Source: Glaciecola sp965660625
Lineage (GTDB): Bacteria > Pseudomonadota > Gammaproteobacteria > Enterobacterales > Alteromonadaceae
Direction: 5' to 3'
Length of the DNA stretch: 64,000 bases
Assembly (NCBI GenBank): GCA_965660625.1
Contig: CBFIAR010000013.1
Coordinates: 38,489-102,488 of the forward strand
A program made the position numbers and the translations under genes. Below the pieces are notes generated by a model that was not told the DNA's origin, searched no databases, and saw nothing but the letters and a program-made list of their open reading frames with translations. Below, in pieces: positions 8,523 to 17,767 of the stretch. Position 1 is the first letter of the stretch, and each line of letters starts with the position of its first letter.

Positions 8523-9404
8523 ATGACTCTCATCTCACTATTAATTGTAATGGCCTTAGAGCGTGTCACATCAAAACCACCTGAGTGGCATATTCATGCA
8601 CTGGTCGGTAAGTACCTAAAATTTTTACAAGGCCGCCAGTGGTTTAGCGATACTGCATCTATGCTTTCTTTATTGCTTATCATATTTTTACCAGCGTTAC
8701 TGGTATGGGTTATTGAGCAGATGGTTGACAACGGATTGCTTACTTTTGTGCTGCAACTTGCTGTGCTTTGGGTTTGTTTAGGTTGCCCAATTACCCGTAA
8801 AAATTATAAATTTTATTTGCAAGCTGCCGAGCGTAAGGACTTTGAAGCTTGTTTTTTGCACAGTGTTGCATTTGGTAATGACAGTGGTGAATTAGATAAA
8901 GTAGGTCAGCAGTTGGTATTTATTAATTACCGACAGTATGCTGCCGTGATCATTGCTTTCGTGCTGTTGGGTGTTCCCGGTGTCATCGTGTATTCGATTG
9001 CAAAAGAGCTACAGTTGTTCACGCATAGACTGACGGCCAACGGCAACAACCCTGAAGCGGTTGAGGATGAAGTTATGGGAGAATGCGTAAACGAAAACGT
9101 TGAGCTGTTCATTGATAAAATAATGCATGTGATTGATTGGGTACCTGTGCGCTTAACCACCTTTGGATTTATGGTGGTGGGACATTTTTCACGAGCACTC
9201 ACCTATTGGGTACCTGCCTTAGTAGATACAACATCCAGTGCAAAAACAATCTTAAGCAATGTTGCTGTTGCGGCTGAAGACGTCGAAGCTGATCAACAAA
9301 ACTGTGTTGACGAACCGCGCATGTTGGTAAGGCTAGCAAAGCGTAATATATTATTTATGCTTGTTGTTGTCTCGGTGCTGACTATGGTCGGAGCAGTTGC
9401 CTAA
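8523..9404 (+). CDS. ampE: AmpE-like inner-membrane regulatory protein
   Basis: About 293 residues from the ATG at 8523, which has an AAAGGAAGA ribosome site; the frame is open to 8472 but the extra residues are not needed. Three or four membrane segments are seen (for example MLSLLLIIFLPALLVWVI and AAVIIAFVLLGVPGVIVYSI), and the context nadC-ampE-pdhR matches the known nadC-ampD-ampE-pdhR string. AmpE is implicated in beta-lactamase induction signalling and belongs to the CobD/CbiB-like superfamily. Its usual partner ampD (anhydro-muropeptide amidase) is missing from this spot. Confidence 0.85.
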   Translation: MTLISLLIVMALERVTSKPPEWHIHALVGKYLKFLQGRQWFSDTASMLSLLLIIFLPALLVWVIEQMVDNGLLTFVLQLAVLWVCLGCPITRKNYKFYLQAAERKDFEACFLHSVAFGNDSGELDKVGQQLVFINYRQYAAVIIAFVLLGVPGVIVYSIAKELQLFTHRLTANGNNPEAVEDEVMGECVNENVELFIDKIMHVIDWVPVRLTTFGFMVVGHFSRALTYWVPALVDTTSSAKTILSNVAVAAEDVEADQQNCVDEPRMLVRLAKRNILFMLVVVSVLTMVGAVA

Positions 9405-9610
9405 CATCTTTCCTTAGCACATCGTAAACATTTCTTTTCAGAAGCGGCAGCCTCTATTATCTAAGGGTTGTCTCGCTTTTATTCAATACATATGGAGGCA
9501 TATATCCTTTCAATCCTCCTTCATCAACTGGTAATTTATGCTGCACTTAACTACTTTGATACAGACAGGGCTTGTCGGATGGATAAAAGTTGCTTACACT
9601 ATCTTGGTTA

Positions 9611-9625
9611 ATTGGTATTACCATT
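9611..9625 (+). promoter_or_regulatory. PdhR-type operator upstream of pdhR
   Basis: ATTGGTATTACCATT matches the ATTGGTnnnACCAAT consensus of PdhR with one mismatch and lies about 100 bp before the pdhR start. In E. coli PdhR represses its own operon until pyruvate accumulates, so autoregulation is likely here. The remainder of 9405-9721 shows no gene. Confidence 0.65.
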
Positions 9626-9721
9626 CGCTGAAAATGGCGAGAAAATGACACAGTTTTGTTAACAAGTTGAGCACTTATAGTAACCCGTTCAACTTAGCAA
9701 AAGCACATATAAAGGTAGGGC

Positions 9722-10543
9722 ATGGCAGTGCACGCAAGTATTAAGCAGCAAAAATTGTCCGACGTTATCACAGAACGTCTTGAATCCATGGTTTTGGACG
9801 GGACACTTGTTGCTGGCGAAAAACTTTTACCTGAACGCTTGTTAGCTGAAAAATTTCAAGTTTCACGCCCTTCATTGCGTGAAGCGATTCAAAACTTACA
9901 AGCGAAAGGCTTGATTGAGCGTAAACAGGGTGGCGGTACTTTTATTACCCAAAACCTCAGTGCGAAAATGACCGATCCTTTACTGGCTCTAGTCGCGTCT
10001 AGACCGGAAACGCAATTCGACTTACTCGAATTTAGGCATGCACTGGAAGGGATGGCAGCATATTATGCAGCGCTGCGTGGCCAGCCGGAAGATTACCAAG
10101 CGTTAAATAATGCCTTAAATAGTCTGCCTAGTTTGCAGCACACAAATGTGAATGCAAAAAAAGCTAATCCAAACTTAGTGAATGGCGATACTCAGCAGGA
10201 AGCTGAAGCACTCGTGGAGTTCTACCTTACGATGGCAAAAGCAGCTCACAATATGGTGCTTTTGCATGTTATGCGCAGTATGCAAGGCATGCTGGTTGAA
10301 AATATTAAACGAAACTTAGAAATGCTGCGTGCTGGCGCTGATGTTGAAGTGCAAATACGTGAACAACGCCACGCCATTGTGCAGGCCATCAGTGCTCAAG
10401 ACCCTGAAGCAGCCCGTAAAGCAAGCAATCAGCACTTGGGCTTTGTTGAAAGCACCTTATTAGACATAAACAAACGTGACGTGAAGTTACAGCGTGCAAT
10501 GCGAAGAATTGAAGTAAAAGAAAATGGAAACACAGACTCTTGA
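9722..10543 (+). CDS. pdhR: Pyruvate dehydrogenase complex repressor PdhR (GntR/FadR family)
   Basis: 273 residues. The GntR winged helix lies at about residues 10-75 (LPERLLAEKFQVSRPSLREA, GLIERKQGGGTFI), followed by the helical FCD effector domain from about residue 95. Position immediately upstream of aceE and the operator at 9611-9625 identify it as PdhR, which senses pyruvate. Its start follows an AAAGGTAGGG ribosome site. It is separated from aceE by a hairpin, so aceEF may be partly attenuated. Confidence 0.94.
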   Translation: MAVHASIKQQKLSDVITERLESMVLDGTLVAGEKLLPERLLAEKFQVSRPSLREAIQNLQAKGLIERKQGGGTFITQNLSAKMTDPLLALVASRPETQFDLLEFRHALEGMAAYYAALRGQPEDYQALNNALNSLPSLQHTNVNAKKANPNLVNGDTQQEAEALVEFYLTMAKAAHNMVLLHVMRSMQGMLVENIKRNLEMLRAGADVEVQIREQRHAIVQAISAQDPEAARKASNQHLGFVESTLLDINKRDVKLQRAMRRIEVKENGNTDS

Positions 10544-10583
10544 ACATGACTTACGCAAGAGTCGGTATGACCTTAAATAAACA

Positions 10584-10610
10584 CAACGAGGCTACAGTTA
10601 GCCTCGTTTA
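10584..10610 (+). terminator. Hairpin between pdhR and aceE
   Basis: ACGAGGCTA and TAGCCTCGT form a stem with a short loop, followed by TTTAT, in the 95 bp between the pdhR stop and the aceE start. It could be a terminator for pdhR or an attenuator for aceE. Confidence 0.6.
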
Positions 10611-10638
10611 TCGTTAAAATACAATATAGGAAAGCAGC

Positions 10639-13311
10639 ATGACCGATGTGATGCATCCAGACGTGGATCCAACAGAAACGCAAGAATGGTTAGACGCACT
10701 TGAAGCAGTTTTAGCAGAGGAGGGCGTTGATCGCGCTCACTTTTTGCTTGAGTCGTTAATTGAAAAAGCGCGACGCAGCGGGGCTCACTTGCCTTACGAT
10801 TCAACGACTGCGTATATCAATACCATTCCTGCAGGCCAAGAGCCGCACATGCCTGGTGACCAAACTATTGAAGCTAAAATTCGTAACGCCATTCGCTGGA
10901 ATGCAATGATGATGGTGCTACGAGGTTCGAAAAAAGACCTAGATTTAGGTGGGCATATCTCAAGCTTTGCGTCATCTGCGATGCTTTATGATGTTGGCTT
11001 TAATAACTTCTTCCGTGCGCCCAATGATAAAGACGGTGGTGACTACTTGTTCGTACAAGGTCACGTATCTCCGGGTATTTATTCTCGTGCTTTTATTGAA
11101 GGTCGTTTGTCTGAAGGTCAATTAGACATGTTCAGACAAGAAGTGGGTGGCGAGGGCTTGTCTTCTTACCCGCATCCAAAGTTAATGCCCGATTTCTGGC
11201 AGTTCCCAACAGTGTCGATGGGCTTAGGTCCAATGCAGGCTATTTATTTAGCCCGCTTCTTAAAATACTTGACTAACCGTGGCTTGAAAGATTGTTCTGA
11301 TCAGCGCGTTTGGTGCTTCATGGGTGACGGTGAAGTTGATGAACCTGAATCATTGGGTGCCATTGGTTTAGCCTCTCGTGAAGGATTAGATAATTTAACC
11401 TTCGTTATCAATTGCAACTTGCAGCGTTTAGATGGTCCGGTTCGTGGTAATGGTAAAATTATCCAAGAACTTGAAGGGACATTCCGCGGCGCAGGTTGGG
11501 AAGTCATTAAAGTGATTTGGGGGCGCTACTGGGATTCGTTACTCGCCCGCGACACCTCAGGTAAATTACTTGATGTTATGAATGAAACCGTCGATGGCGA
11601 ATACCAGAACTACAAGGCCAAAGGTGGAGCATATACGCGCGAGAACTTCTTCGGCAAGTACCCTGAGTTGAAAGAAATGGTTGCTAACATGTCTGACGAA
11701 GATATTTGGCGCTTGAATCGTGGTGGACACGATCCAGTTAAAGTCTATGCCGCTTACAAACGCGCAACAGAAACTGTGGGACGTCCACAAGTTATTCTTG
11801 CTAAAACGGTGAAAGGTTATGGCATGGGGGCCGCTGGTGAAGGTAAAAACATTGCACACAACGTGAAAAAAATGGATCACGAAAGTGTCATGCATTACCG
11901 CGATCGTTTGAATATTCCTTTATCCAACGAAGAAGTCGAAAAATTACCTTATTTCAAGTTTGATGAAGATAGCCCTGAAATGAAGTATTTACGTGAAAAA
12001 CGTGAAGCTTTGCATGGTTATATGCCGGTGCGCTTGGCCAAGAGTACTCACGACTTGCCTGCTCCGCCATTAAAAGCATTTGATGCGATTACTAAAGGCT
12101 CCGGCGATCGCGAGATTTCCACAACGATGGCTTTTGTTCGCGTTCTCACTGTTCTGTTGAAAGACAAGCAGATGGGTAAAAACGTAGTGCCAATCATTCC
12201 TGACGAAGCACGCACCTTCGGTATGGAAGGCTTATTCCGTCAAGTGGGTATTTATTCAAACTCGGGTCAAAAATATATACCGCAAGATAAAGACCAAGTG
12301 GCTTACTATCGTGAAGATAAAGAAGGCCAAGTGTTACAGGAAGGTATTAACGAGTTAGGTGCAATGTCGTCATTTGTTGCCGCGGGTACATCCTACTCTA
12401 CGAATGACTTACCTATGTTGCCGGTCTACATATATTACTCTATGTTCGGTTTTCAACGTGTGGGTGATATGGCATGGGCTGCAGGCGATAGCCAATGTCG
12501 TGGTTTCCTAGTGGGCGGTACAGCAGGTAGAACAACGCTAAATGGCGAAGGTTTGCAGCATCAAGATGGTCATTCACATATACAGGCTGGCTTAATTCCA
12601 AACTGTATCAGCTACGATCCAACCTATGGGTATGAAGTTGCTGTGATCACCCAAGACGGTTGTCGCAGAATGTTAGAAGAACAAGAAAACGTGTTCTACT
12701 ACATGACGGTTATGAACGAAAACTATGTACAGCCTGAAATGCCGAAAGGCAGCGAGGAAGGCATCATCAAAGGTATCTATAAGTTAGATACCGTTGGCGC
12801 CAAGAAAGCGAAACTTAAAGTAAAACTACTCGGTTCGGGCACTATATTAGTGCAAGTTCGCAAAGCGGCTGAGCTTCTTGCTGACAAGTACGATGTTGAA
12901 TCAGAAGTTTACAGTGTGACCTCTTTCAACGAATTGACTCGCGACGGCATTGATTGCGAGCGCTGGAACATGCGAAACATTGATAAGAAACCTCGCGTTC
13001 CTTACATAACGGAAGTACTGTCTGATGGAAACGATGGCCCAACGATAGTCGCTACCGATTACATTAAAGCTTATGGCGAACAAGCCAGAGCATTTGTTCC
13101 TGGCGCGTATCGGGTGTTAGGCACTGATGGTTTTGGTCGTTCAGATAGTCGCGACAATTTACGTAGTCACTTTGAAGTAGATGCCAATAACGTTGCGTAT
13201 GCAGCGCTATACGAACTTTACAAAGCGGGTGATGTTGATAAGAAACAACTGGCAACAGCGATTAAGGATTTGGGCATTGACCCAGATAAAATTAATCCGC
13301 TGTACGCTTAA
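10639..13311 (+). CDS. aceE: Pyruvate dehydrogenase E1 component (homodimeric)
   Basis: 890 residues, the size of the homodimeric gammaproteobacterial E1. The thiamine diphosphate motif is visible as MGDGEVDEPES followed by NCNLQRLDGPVRGN, and the conserved GGHISSFASSA and TLNGEGLQHQDGHSH blocks are present. It decarboxylates pyruvate and passes the acetyl group to lipoyl-E2. An AGGAAA site precedes the ATG. aceF follows 15 bp after its stop, so the two are co-transcribed. Confidence 0.98.
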   Translation: MTDVMHPDVDPTETQEWLDALEAVLAEEGVDRAHFLLESLIEKARRSGAHLPYDSTTAYINTIPAGQEPHMPGDQTIEAKIRNAIRWNAMMMVLRGSKKDLDLGGHISSFASSAMLYDVGFNNFFRAPNDKDGGDYLFVQGHVSPGIYSRAFIEGRLSEGQLDMFRQEVGGEGLSSYPHPKLMPDFWQFPTVSMGLGPMQAIYLARFLKYLTNRGLKDCSDQRVWCFMGDGEVDEPESLGAIGLASREGLDNLTFVINCNLQRLDGPVRGNGKIIQELEGTFRGAGWEVIKVIWGRYWDSLLARDTSGKLLDVMNETVDGEYQNYKAKGGAYTRENFFGKYPELKEMVANMSDEDIWRLNRGGHDPVKVYAAYKRATETVGRPQVILAKTVKGYGMGAAGEGKNIAHNVKKMDHESVMHYRDRLNIPLSNEEVEKLPYFKFDEDSPEMKYLREKREALHGYMPVRLAKSTHDLPAPPLKAFDAITKGSGDREISTTMAFVRVLTVLLKDKQMGKNVVPIIPDEARTFGMEGLFRQVGIYSNSGQKYIPQDKDQVAYYREDKEGQVLQEGINELGAMSSFVAAGTSYSTNDLPMLPVYIYYSMFGFQRVGDMAWAAGDSQCRGFLVGGTAGRTTLNGEGLQHQDGHSHIQAGLIPNCISYDPTYGYEVAVITQDGCRRMLEEQENVFYYMTVMNENYVQPEMPKGSEEGIIKGIYKLDTVGAKKAKLKVKLLGSGTILVQVRKAAELLADKYDVESEVYSVTSFNELTRDGIDCERWNMRNIDKKPRVPYITEVLSDGNDGPTIVATDYIKAYGEQARAFVPGAYRVLGTDGFGRSDSRDNLRSHFEVDANNVAYAALYELYKAGDVDKKQLATAIKDLGIDPDKINPLYA

Positions 13312-13326
13312 TTAGGGAGAATGTAT

Positions 13327-15054
13327 ATGGCAAATTTAATAGACATTATTGTTCCTGATGTTGGCGAAGATGAAGTTGAAGTTATTGAAATCTTAGTTGC
13401 TGAAGGCGATTCGGTTGATGTAGAAGCATCAATTGTGACGGTAGAAAGTGATAAAGCGAGTATGGATATTCCATGCTCAGAAGCCGGCACGATAAAGTCA
13501 CTCAAGGTGAAAGTGGGTGACAAAATTAAGCAAGGTGATGTGTTAGGTCAAATGGAGTCTGGTGCTGCTGAGTCAGATACGGTGGGATCACAAGTTGATG
13601 AAAGTAAACCTGCAGACACTAAATCTGATGACGTTACGCCAGAAACGCCTAAATCAGAAGCATCCAAACCTCTTAAGTCTACGTCAGGCGGGAGTAAAAC
13701 AATTGAAGTGACGGTGCCTGACATTGGTGATGCAAACGACGTAGAAATTATCGAAATGTTAGTGGCTGAGGGTGATACGGTTGCCGCAGAAGACGGCTTA
13801 ATTACACTTGAAACTGATAAGGCAACCATGGATGTGCCTGCGCCACAGGCAGGTAAAATTGTTAGTCTGGCGGTCAAGGTTGGTGACAAAGTATCGAAAG
13901 GCTCACTGGTATTAATGTTAGAAGTTGAAGATGCTGAGGCAGCGTCAACTGAAGAGGATTCCGCGCAAAACACGGCAGATTCGAATGATGCTGCTAACAG
14001 TAAAGTTGATAACACTGAGGCAGAGTCATCTTCAAAAGCACGTGATACAAGCAGTGCGCCAGCACAAAAGGTGCCACCAGTACCCCATCATCCGTCAGCG
14101 GGTGGCAAGGTAAGTACGGGTAAAGTACATGCATCGCCCTCTGTTCGTCGCCTAGCTCGCGAGTTCGGCGTTGATCTTACTCAGGTTGAAGGCTCTGGGC
14201 GCAAGAATCGCGTACAAAAAGAAGATGTGCAGTCGTTTGTTAAATACGAACTGTCACGTCCTAAGATGAATCCTGGCAGTTCAGCAGGCTCAGGTAGTAC
14301 CGGTGGCGGTTTACAAGTGTTGGCGCAACCTAAAGTCGATTTTGCCAAGTTTGGTGAAGTTGAAGAGGTGCCATTAACGCGTATTCAAAAACTGTCTGGT
14401 CCAAATCTTCATCGCAACTGGGTAACCATTCCGCACGTAACGCAGTTTGACGAAGCCGATATTACCGAACTAGAAGAGTTCCGTAAGGAACAAAATGCAA
14501 TAGCTGAAAAACGTAAGCTAGGTGTGAAAATTACACCCCTAGTGTTTATGATGAAAGCCGTTGCTGATGCAATGAAAGCATACCCCGCATTTAACAGCAG
14601 TTTGTCTGAGTCTGGCGAAGCTTTAGTGATGAAGAAATATTTTCATATTGGCATTGCTGTCGACACTCCTGGAGGCTTAGTAGTTCCAGTTGTTCGTGAT
14701 GTTGATAAAAAAGGCATCATGGAAATTTCTAAAGAATTAATGGAAATCAGCGTCAAGGCGAGAGACGGCAAATTAAAGTCGACAGATATGCAGGGCAGTT
14801 GCTTCACTATTTCTAGTTTAGGCGGGATTGGCGGTACGGCATTTACGCCAATCGTCAATGCACCGGACGTGGCTATTTTGGGTGTGTCTAAATCAGAGAT
14901 AAAACCAAAGTGGAATGGTAAAGACTTTGAGCCTCGTTTAATGTTGCCGTTGTCGTTGTCATATGACCATCGCGTTATTGATGGTGCAATGGCTGCGCGC
15001 TTTGCGGTTCACGTAAGTGGTGCATTGTCAGACTTAAGACGTATTCTGTTATAA
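13327..15054 (+). CDS. aceF: Dihydrolipoamide acetyltransferase, E2 component of pyruvate dehydrogenase
   Basis: About 575 residues. Two N-terminal lipoyl domains carry the attachment lysines in ESDKASMDIP (residues ~35-50) and ETDKATMDVP (~160-175), each followed by an acidic/Ala/Ser linker. A peripheral subunit-binding domain (SVRRLAREFGVDL) and the catalytic domain with YDHRVIDGAMAARF follow. E. coli AceF has three lipoyl domains; two is common in other gammaproteobacteria. The ATG at 13327 is favoured over 13321 because AGGGAG (13314-13319) is properly spaced from it. Confidence 0.97.
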   Translation: MANLIDIIVPDVGEDEVEVIEILVAEGDSVDVEASIVTVESDKASMDIPCSEAGTIKSLKVKVGDKIKQGDVLGQMESGAAESDTVGSQVDESKPADTKSDDVTPETPKSEASKPLKSTSGGSKTIEVTVPDIGDANDVEIIEMLVAEGDTVAAEDGLITLETDKATMDVPAPQAGKIVSLAVKVGDKVSKGSLVLMLEVEDAEAASTEEDSAQNTADSNDAANSKVDNTEAESSSKARDTSSAPAQKVPPVPHHPSAGGKVSTGKVHASPSVRRLAREFGVDLTQVEGSGRKNRVQKEDVQSFVKYELSRPKMNPGSSAGSGSTGGGLQVLAQPKVDFAKFGEVEEVPLTRIQKLSGPNLHRNWVTIPHVTQFDEADITELEEFRKEQNAIAEKRKLGVKITPLVFMMKAVADAMKAYPAFNSSLSESGEALVMKKYFHIGIAVDTPGGLVVPVVRDVDKKGIMEISKELMEISVKARDGKLKSTDMQGSCFTISSLGGIGGTAFTPIVNAPDVAILGVSKSEIKPKWNGKDFEPRLMLPLSLSYDHRVIDGAMAARFAVHVSGALSDLRRILL

Positions 15055-15104
15055 AGCATTTTCTGAGAGCCGTTTGCTCTTAAAACAAAAAATTTTGCAG
15101 GTTG

Positions 15105-15131
15105 ACGCGCGAATCGGTAAAATCCGCGCGT
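15105..15131. promoter_or_regulatory. Inverted repeat upstream of lpd
   Basis: ACGCGCG and CGCGCGT arms flank a 13-bp AT-richer centre, 35-60 bp before the lpd start in the 111-bp aceF-lpd gap. It may be an operator or mRNA leader hairpin for lpd, which often has its own promoter since Lpd also serves the 2-oxoglutarate and glycine cleavage complexes. No match to a named site. Confidence 0.35.
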
Positions 15132-15165
15132 AGCACGCATCTAATCATATAACTTTGAGGTCATA

Positions 15166-16584
15166 ATGAGCGAGATTAAAACTCAGTTGGTCGTACTAGG
15201 CGCAGGCCCTGGTGGATATTCTGCAGCATTCAGAGCAGCCGACTTAGGCATAGACACCGTTATCGTAGACGTTCGTGAAACGCTCGGTGGTGTTTGCTTA
15301 AACGTAGGTTGCATTCCTTCGAAAGCACTATTACATGTTGCTAAGGTGATTCAAGAGGCTAAACACCTTTCTGCTCATGGCGTCACTTTTGGCGAACCAA
15401 CGTTCGACCTAGACAAAATTCGCGGTTGGAAAGACAGCGTTGTCACTCAGTTGACTAAAGGTCTTGCTGGCATGTCAAAGATGCGTAAAGTGAAGCATGT
15501 GCAGGGTTACGGTAAATTTACTGGCCCGAACACTATCGAAGTTGAAGGTAACGACGGTAAAACGACCATTACATTCGACAATGCAATTATTGCTGCAGGT
15601 TCTGAGCCTGTTAATTTACCGTTTGTGCCTAATGACGAGCGCGTCATTGATTCAACCGGTGCGTTAGAAATGCGCGATATCCCTGGTAAAATGCTTGTTT
15701 TGGGTGGCGGTATCATCGGCCTTGAAATGGGCACGGTTTACCATGCTTTAGGTTCGAAGATTGATGTTGTTGAGTTTCTTGACCAGTTGATGCCGGCTGC
15801 TGACAAAGACATTGTCAAAATGTACATGAAAACCATCAAAGATAAATTCAACACAATGCTTGAAACTAAAGTGACGAACGTTGAAGCTAAAGATGACGGC
15901 TTGTATGTCACGTTTGAAGGAAAGCAAGCACCTGCTGAAGCTGTGCGTTATGACCGCGTACTGGTTGCGGTTGGTCGTAAGCCAAACGGTTCTCTGGTTG
16001 CAGCTGAGAAAGCTGGGGTGACGGTAACTGATCGTGGTTTCATTGACGTTGATAAGCAAATGCGCACCAATGTTTCGAATATCTTTGCGATTGGCGATCT
16101 GGTTGGTCAGCCAATGCTTGCTCACAAAGCTGTGCATGAAGGCCACGTTGCTGCTGAAGTCATTGCTGGTAAGAAGCATTACTTCGATCCAAAATGCATT
16201 CCTTCGGTTGCCTACACTGAGCCGGAAGTTGCTTGGGTTGGTCTGACAGAAAAAGAAGCAAAAGAACAAGGCGTTAACTATGAAGCAGCCACGTTCCCTT
16301 GGGCGGCATCTGGTCGCGCAATTGCATCTGCCGCAACTGATGGTTTGACAAAACTGATTTTTGAAAAAGACTCAGGTCGCATCATCGGTGGTGCTATTAT
16401 CGGCACGAATGCTGGCGAAATGCTGGGCGAAATTGGTCTAGCGATCGAAATGGGAGCGGATGCCGAAGATATCGCATTAACTATCCATGCTCACCCAACG
16501 TTAAACGAATCAATCGGCCTTGCTGCTGAAATATTCGAAGGCAGCATCACAGACATGCCGAACCCAAAAGCCAAGAAAAAATAA
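15166..16584 (+). CDS. lpd: Dihydrolipoyl dehydrogenase, E3 component
   Basis: 472 residues. FAD-binding GAGPGGYSAA is at the N terminus, the redox disulfide lies in GGVCLNVGCIPSKAL, the NAD-binding GGGIIGLEMG is central, and the C-terminal HAHPTLNES supplies the active-site His-Glu pair. Lpd reoxidises dihydrolipoamide and is shared by pyruvate dehydrogenase, 2-oxoglutarate dehydrogenase and the glycine cleavage system, whose gcvTHP genes are also in this window. A terminator follows. Confidence 0.98.
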   Translation: MSEIKTQLVVLGAGPGGYSAAFRAADLGIDTVIVDVRETLGGVCLNVGCIPSKALLHVAKVIQEAKHLSAHGVTFGEPTFDLDKIRGWKDSVVTQLTKGLAGMSKMRKVKHVQGYGKFTGPNTIEVEGNDGKTTITFDNAIIAAGSEPVNLPFVPNDERVIDSTGALEMRDIPGKMLVLGGGIIGLEMGTVYHALGSKIDVVEFLDQLMPAADKDIVKMYMKTIKDKFNTMLETKVTNVEAKDDGLYVTFEGKQAPAEAVRYDRVLVAVGRKPNGSLVAAEKAGVTVTDRGFIDVDKQMRTNVSNIFAIGDLVGQPMLAHKAVHEGHVAAEVIAGKKHYFDPKCIPSVAYTEPEVAWVGLTEKEAKEQGVNYEAATFPWAASGRAIASAATDGLTKLIFEKDSGRIIGGAIIGTNAGEMLGEIGLAIEMGADAEDIALTIHAHPTLNESIGLAAEIFEGSITDMPNPKAKKK

Positions 16585-16608
16585 TTGCGCTTTTAGATTG
16601 TAAACATC

Positions 16609-16640
16609 AAGCCGGTACTTTTGTCGTATCGGCTTTTTTT
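16609..16640 (+). terminator. Intrinsic terminator of lpd
   Basis: AAGCCGGTAC pairs with GTATCGGCTT, and the stem is followed by a run of eight T. It lies 25 bp after the lpd stop. Confidence 0.9.
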
Positions 16641-16652
16641 TGCTTAAGAAAA

Positions 16653-16791
16653 AGGCCTAGAGAGGGGAGCGTTCGGCACCTTCATCGCAACAAACCCGCT
16701 GTTCGCCATCCCTGGCCGCTCTCTAATGGCATCCTTGGCATTAGAAGGTTTTTCGCGATGAAGGTGCCGAACGCTCCCCTCTCTGGGCCTT
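16653..16791. repeat. Nested-palindrome element, copy 1
   Basis: Arms 16653-16688 and 16755-16791 are complementary over about 36 bp with one mismatch (left arm starts AAGGCCTAGAGAGGGGAGC). Inside is the linker CGCTGTTCGCCATCCCTGG and an inner hairpin with TCTAATG/CATTAGA arms around an ATCCTT loop. The same plan recurs at 16963-17073 and 36372-36483 with different arm sequences. A degenerate copy of the linker alone (CGCTGTTCGCC) lies at 16843, followed by a TATCCTATG stretch. No coding frame uses it. Confidence 0.85.
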
Positions 16792-16962
16792 ATCGCGCCG
16801 TTGCGCCAGGTTTGTTGTATTGGCATTGTGTTTTAAGGCACCCGCTGTTCGCCCACTCTCTATGCCCTATCCTATGCCATATCTCGCCGTGGGGCCTAGT
16901 TTGTTGTATCAGCATCACCTAAAATCAAGCTCCCAGCGACAACAGCGCACATAACTAGCAAG

Positions 16963-17073
16963 CTATAAAGGCATCCCTTCACTTGCCAAAATTTTCAAAG
17001 GACAAGGACGTCCTTTGTAAGCGGTCAGGATGACGAACAGCGTATTTTGGCAAGTGAAGGGATGCCTTTATAG
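16963..17073. repeat. Nested-palindrome element, copy 2
   Basis: Arms 16963-16992 and 17044-17073 are perfectly complementary over 30 bp (CTATAAAGGCATCCC...). On the minus strand the centre reads CGCTGTTCGTCATCCTGACC, then CGCTT and an inner hairpin with CAAAGGAC/GTCCTTTG arms. The linker closely matches copy 1 although the arms are unrelated. Confidence 0.88.
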
Positions 17074-17097
17074 ATTGCGGTCTATGAAAAGCCAACA

Positions 17098-17180
17098 GCG
17101 ATGCCCGATGAGTCACTAGCGACGCCCGATGAGTCAGCAGCGACGCCCGATGAGTCAGCAGCGATGCCGATGAGTCCACT
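17098..17180 (+). repeat. Tandem 21-bp repeat, about four units
   Basis: Units of the form GCGACGCCCGATGAGTCAGC(A) repeat at 17098, 17119, 17140 and 17161; two central units are identical and the last lacks a base. They lie directly beside nested-palindrome copy 2, 170 bp upstream of the DUF1289 gene. The stretch 16585-17355 holds no convincing gene besides these repeats. Confidence 0.85.
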
Positions 17181-17355
17181 AAGATGCAAGAACAAAAAAC
17201 AGTGCTTTTTCATTCTAAATCTCGTCGTAGGCACTGTTATATTGAAAAATATGCGCACCAACAGTTTTTATTTGATTCACAAATAGGACAATTGTGTGTT
17301 AATAAGGAATGTGAAATTGTAAAAATCACATCATTGAATTGAGACACTTACCACT

Positions 17356-17607
17356 ATGAGCGATATGCAACAGCTAGAGTTCTTTGCTATCCCGAGTCCA
17401 TGTATTGGCGTTTGCCAATCCGGGCCGCGCGGCTATTGCAAAGGCTGTTTTAGAAGCCGTGAGGAACGACTTCACTGGTTTGATATTGATGACCAAACCA
17501 AACGCATCATTGTGAAAGCATGCAGTCGCCGCAGACAATCATGGTTGCGCAAACAGGAAGAGTCAAAACCACAGAATTCACTGGGTGAACAGCAAGATTT
17601 ATTTTAA
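17356..17607 (+). CDS. DUF1289 family protein
   Basis: 83 residues with the DUF1289 four-Cys signature (SPCIGVCQSGPRGYCKGCFR) followed by a conserved W and the RRQ region. The function of the family is unknown; the cysteines suggest metal binding. A second DUF1289 protein lies at 20410-20622 on the other strand. A palindrome follows 60 bp downstream. Confidence 0.88.
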   Translation: MSDMQQLEFFAIPSPCIGVCQSGPRGYCKGCFRSREERLHWFDIDDQTKRIIVKACSRRRQSWLRKQEESKPQNSLGEQQDLF

Positions 17608-17666
17608 TCTTATTTTGCTACTTCTGAAAAAACTAAATAAATAGACAACTTAGAAACATGCTAGTC

Positions 17667-17691
17667 ATTATAGGTATAGATTACCTATAAT
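17667..17691. promoter_or_regulatory. Perfect 10-bp inverted repeat upstream of HDOD gene
   Basis: ATTATAGGTA and TACCTATAAT flank TAGAT, 77 bp before the HDOD start. There is no T-run, so an operator is more likely than a terminator. The binding protein is not known. Confidence 0.45.
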
Positions 17692-17767
17692 GGGTATTAT
17701 TGTTACCACCCTACAACCATTTGGATAATATATACTTCACGCATTGTACAAAACTAAGATCGGAACT

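Noticed and set aside
13548..14015. 155-codon minus-strand frame inside aceF.
   Set aside because: It is antisense to the lipoyl domain linker; Ser/Ala richness follows from the repetitive linker.
15748..16269. Long 173-codon minus-strand frame inside lpd.
   Set aside because: It is antisense to a fully conserved lpd gene and has no recognisable family.
17101..17286. Plus-strand 61-codon frame with repeated ATPDES units.
   Set aside because: It is simply the 21-bp tandem array translated; no ribosome site and no conservation expected.
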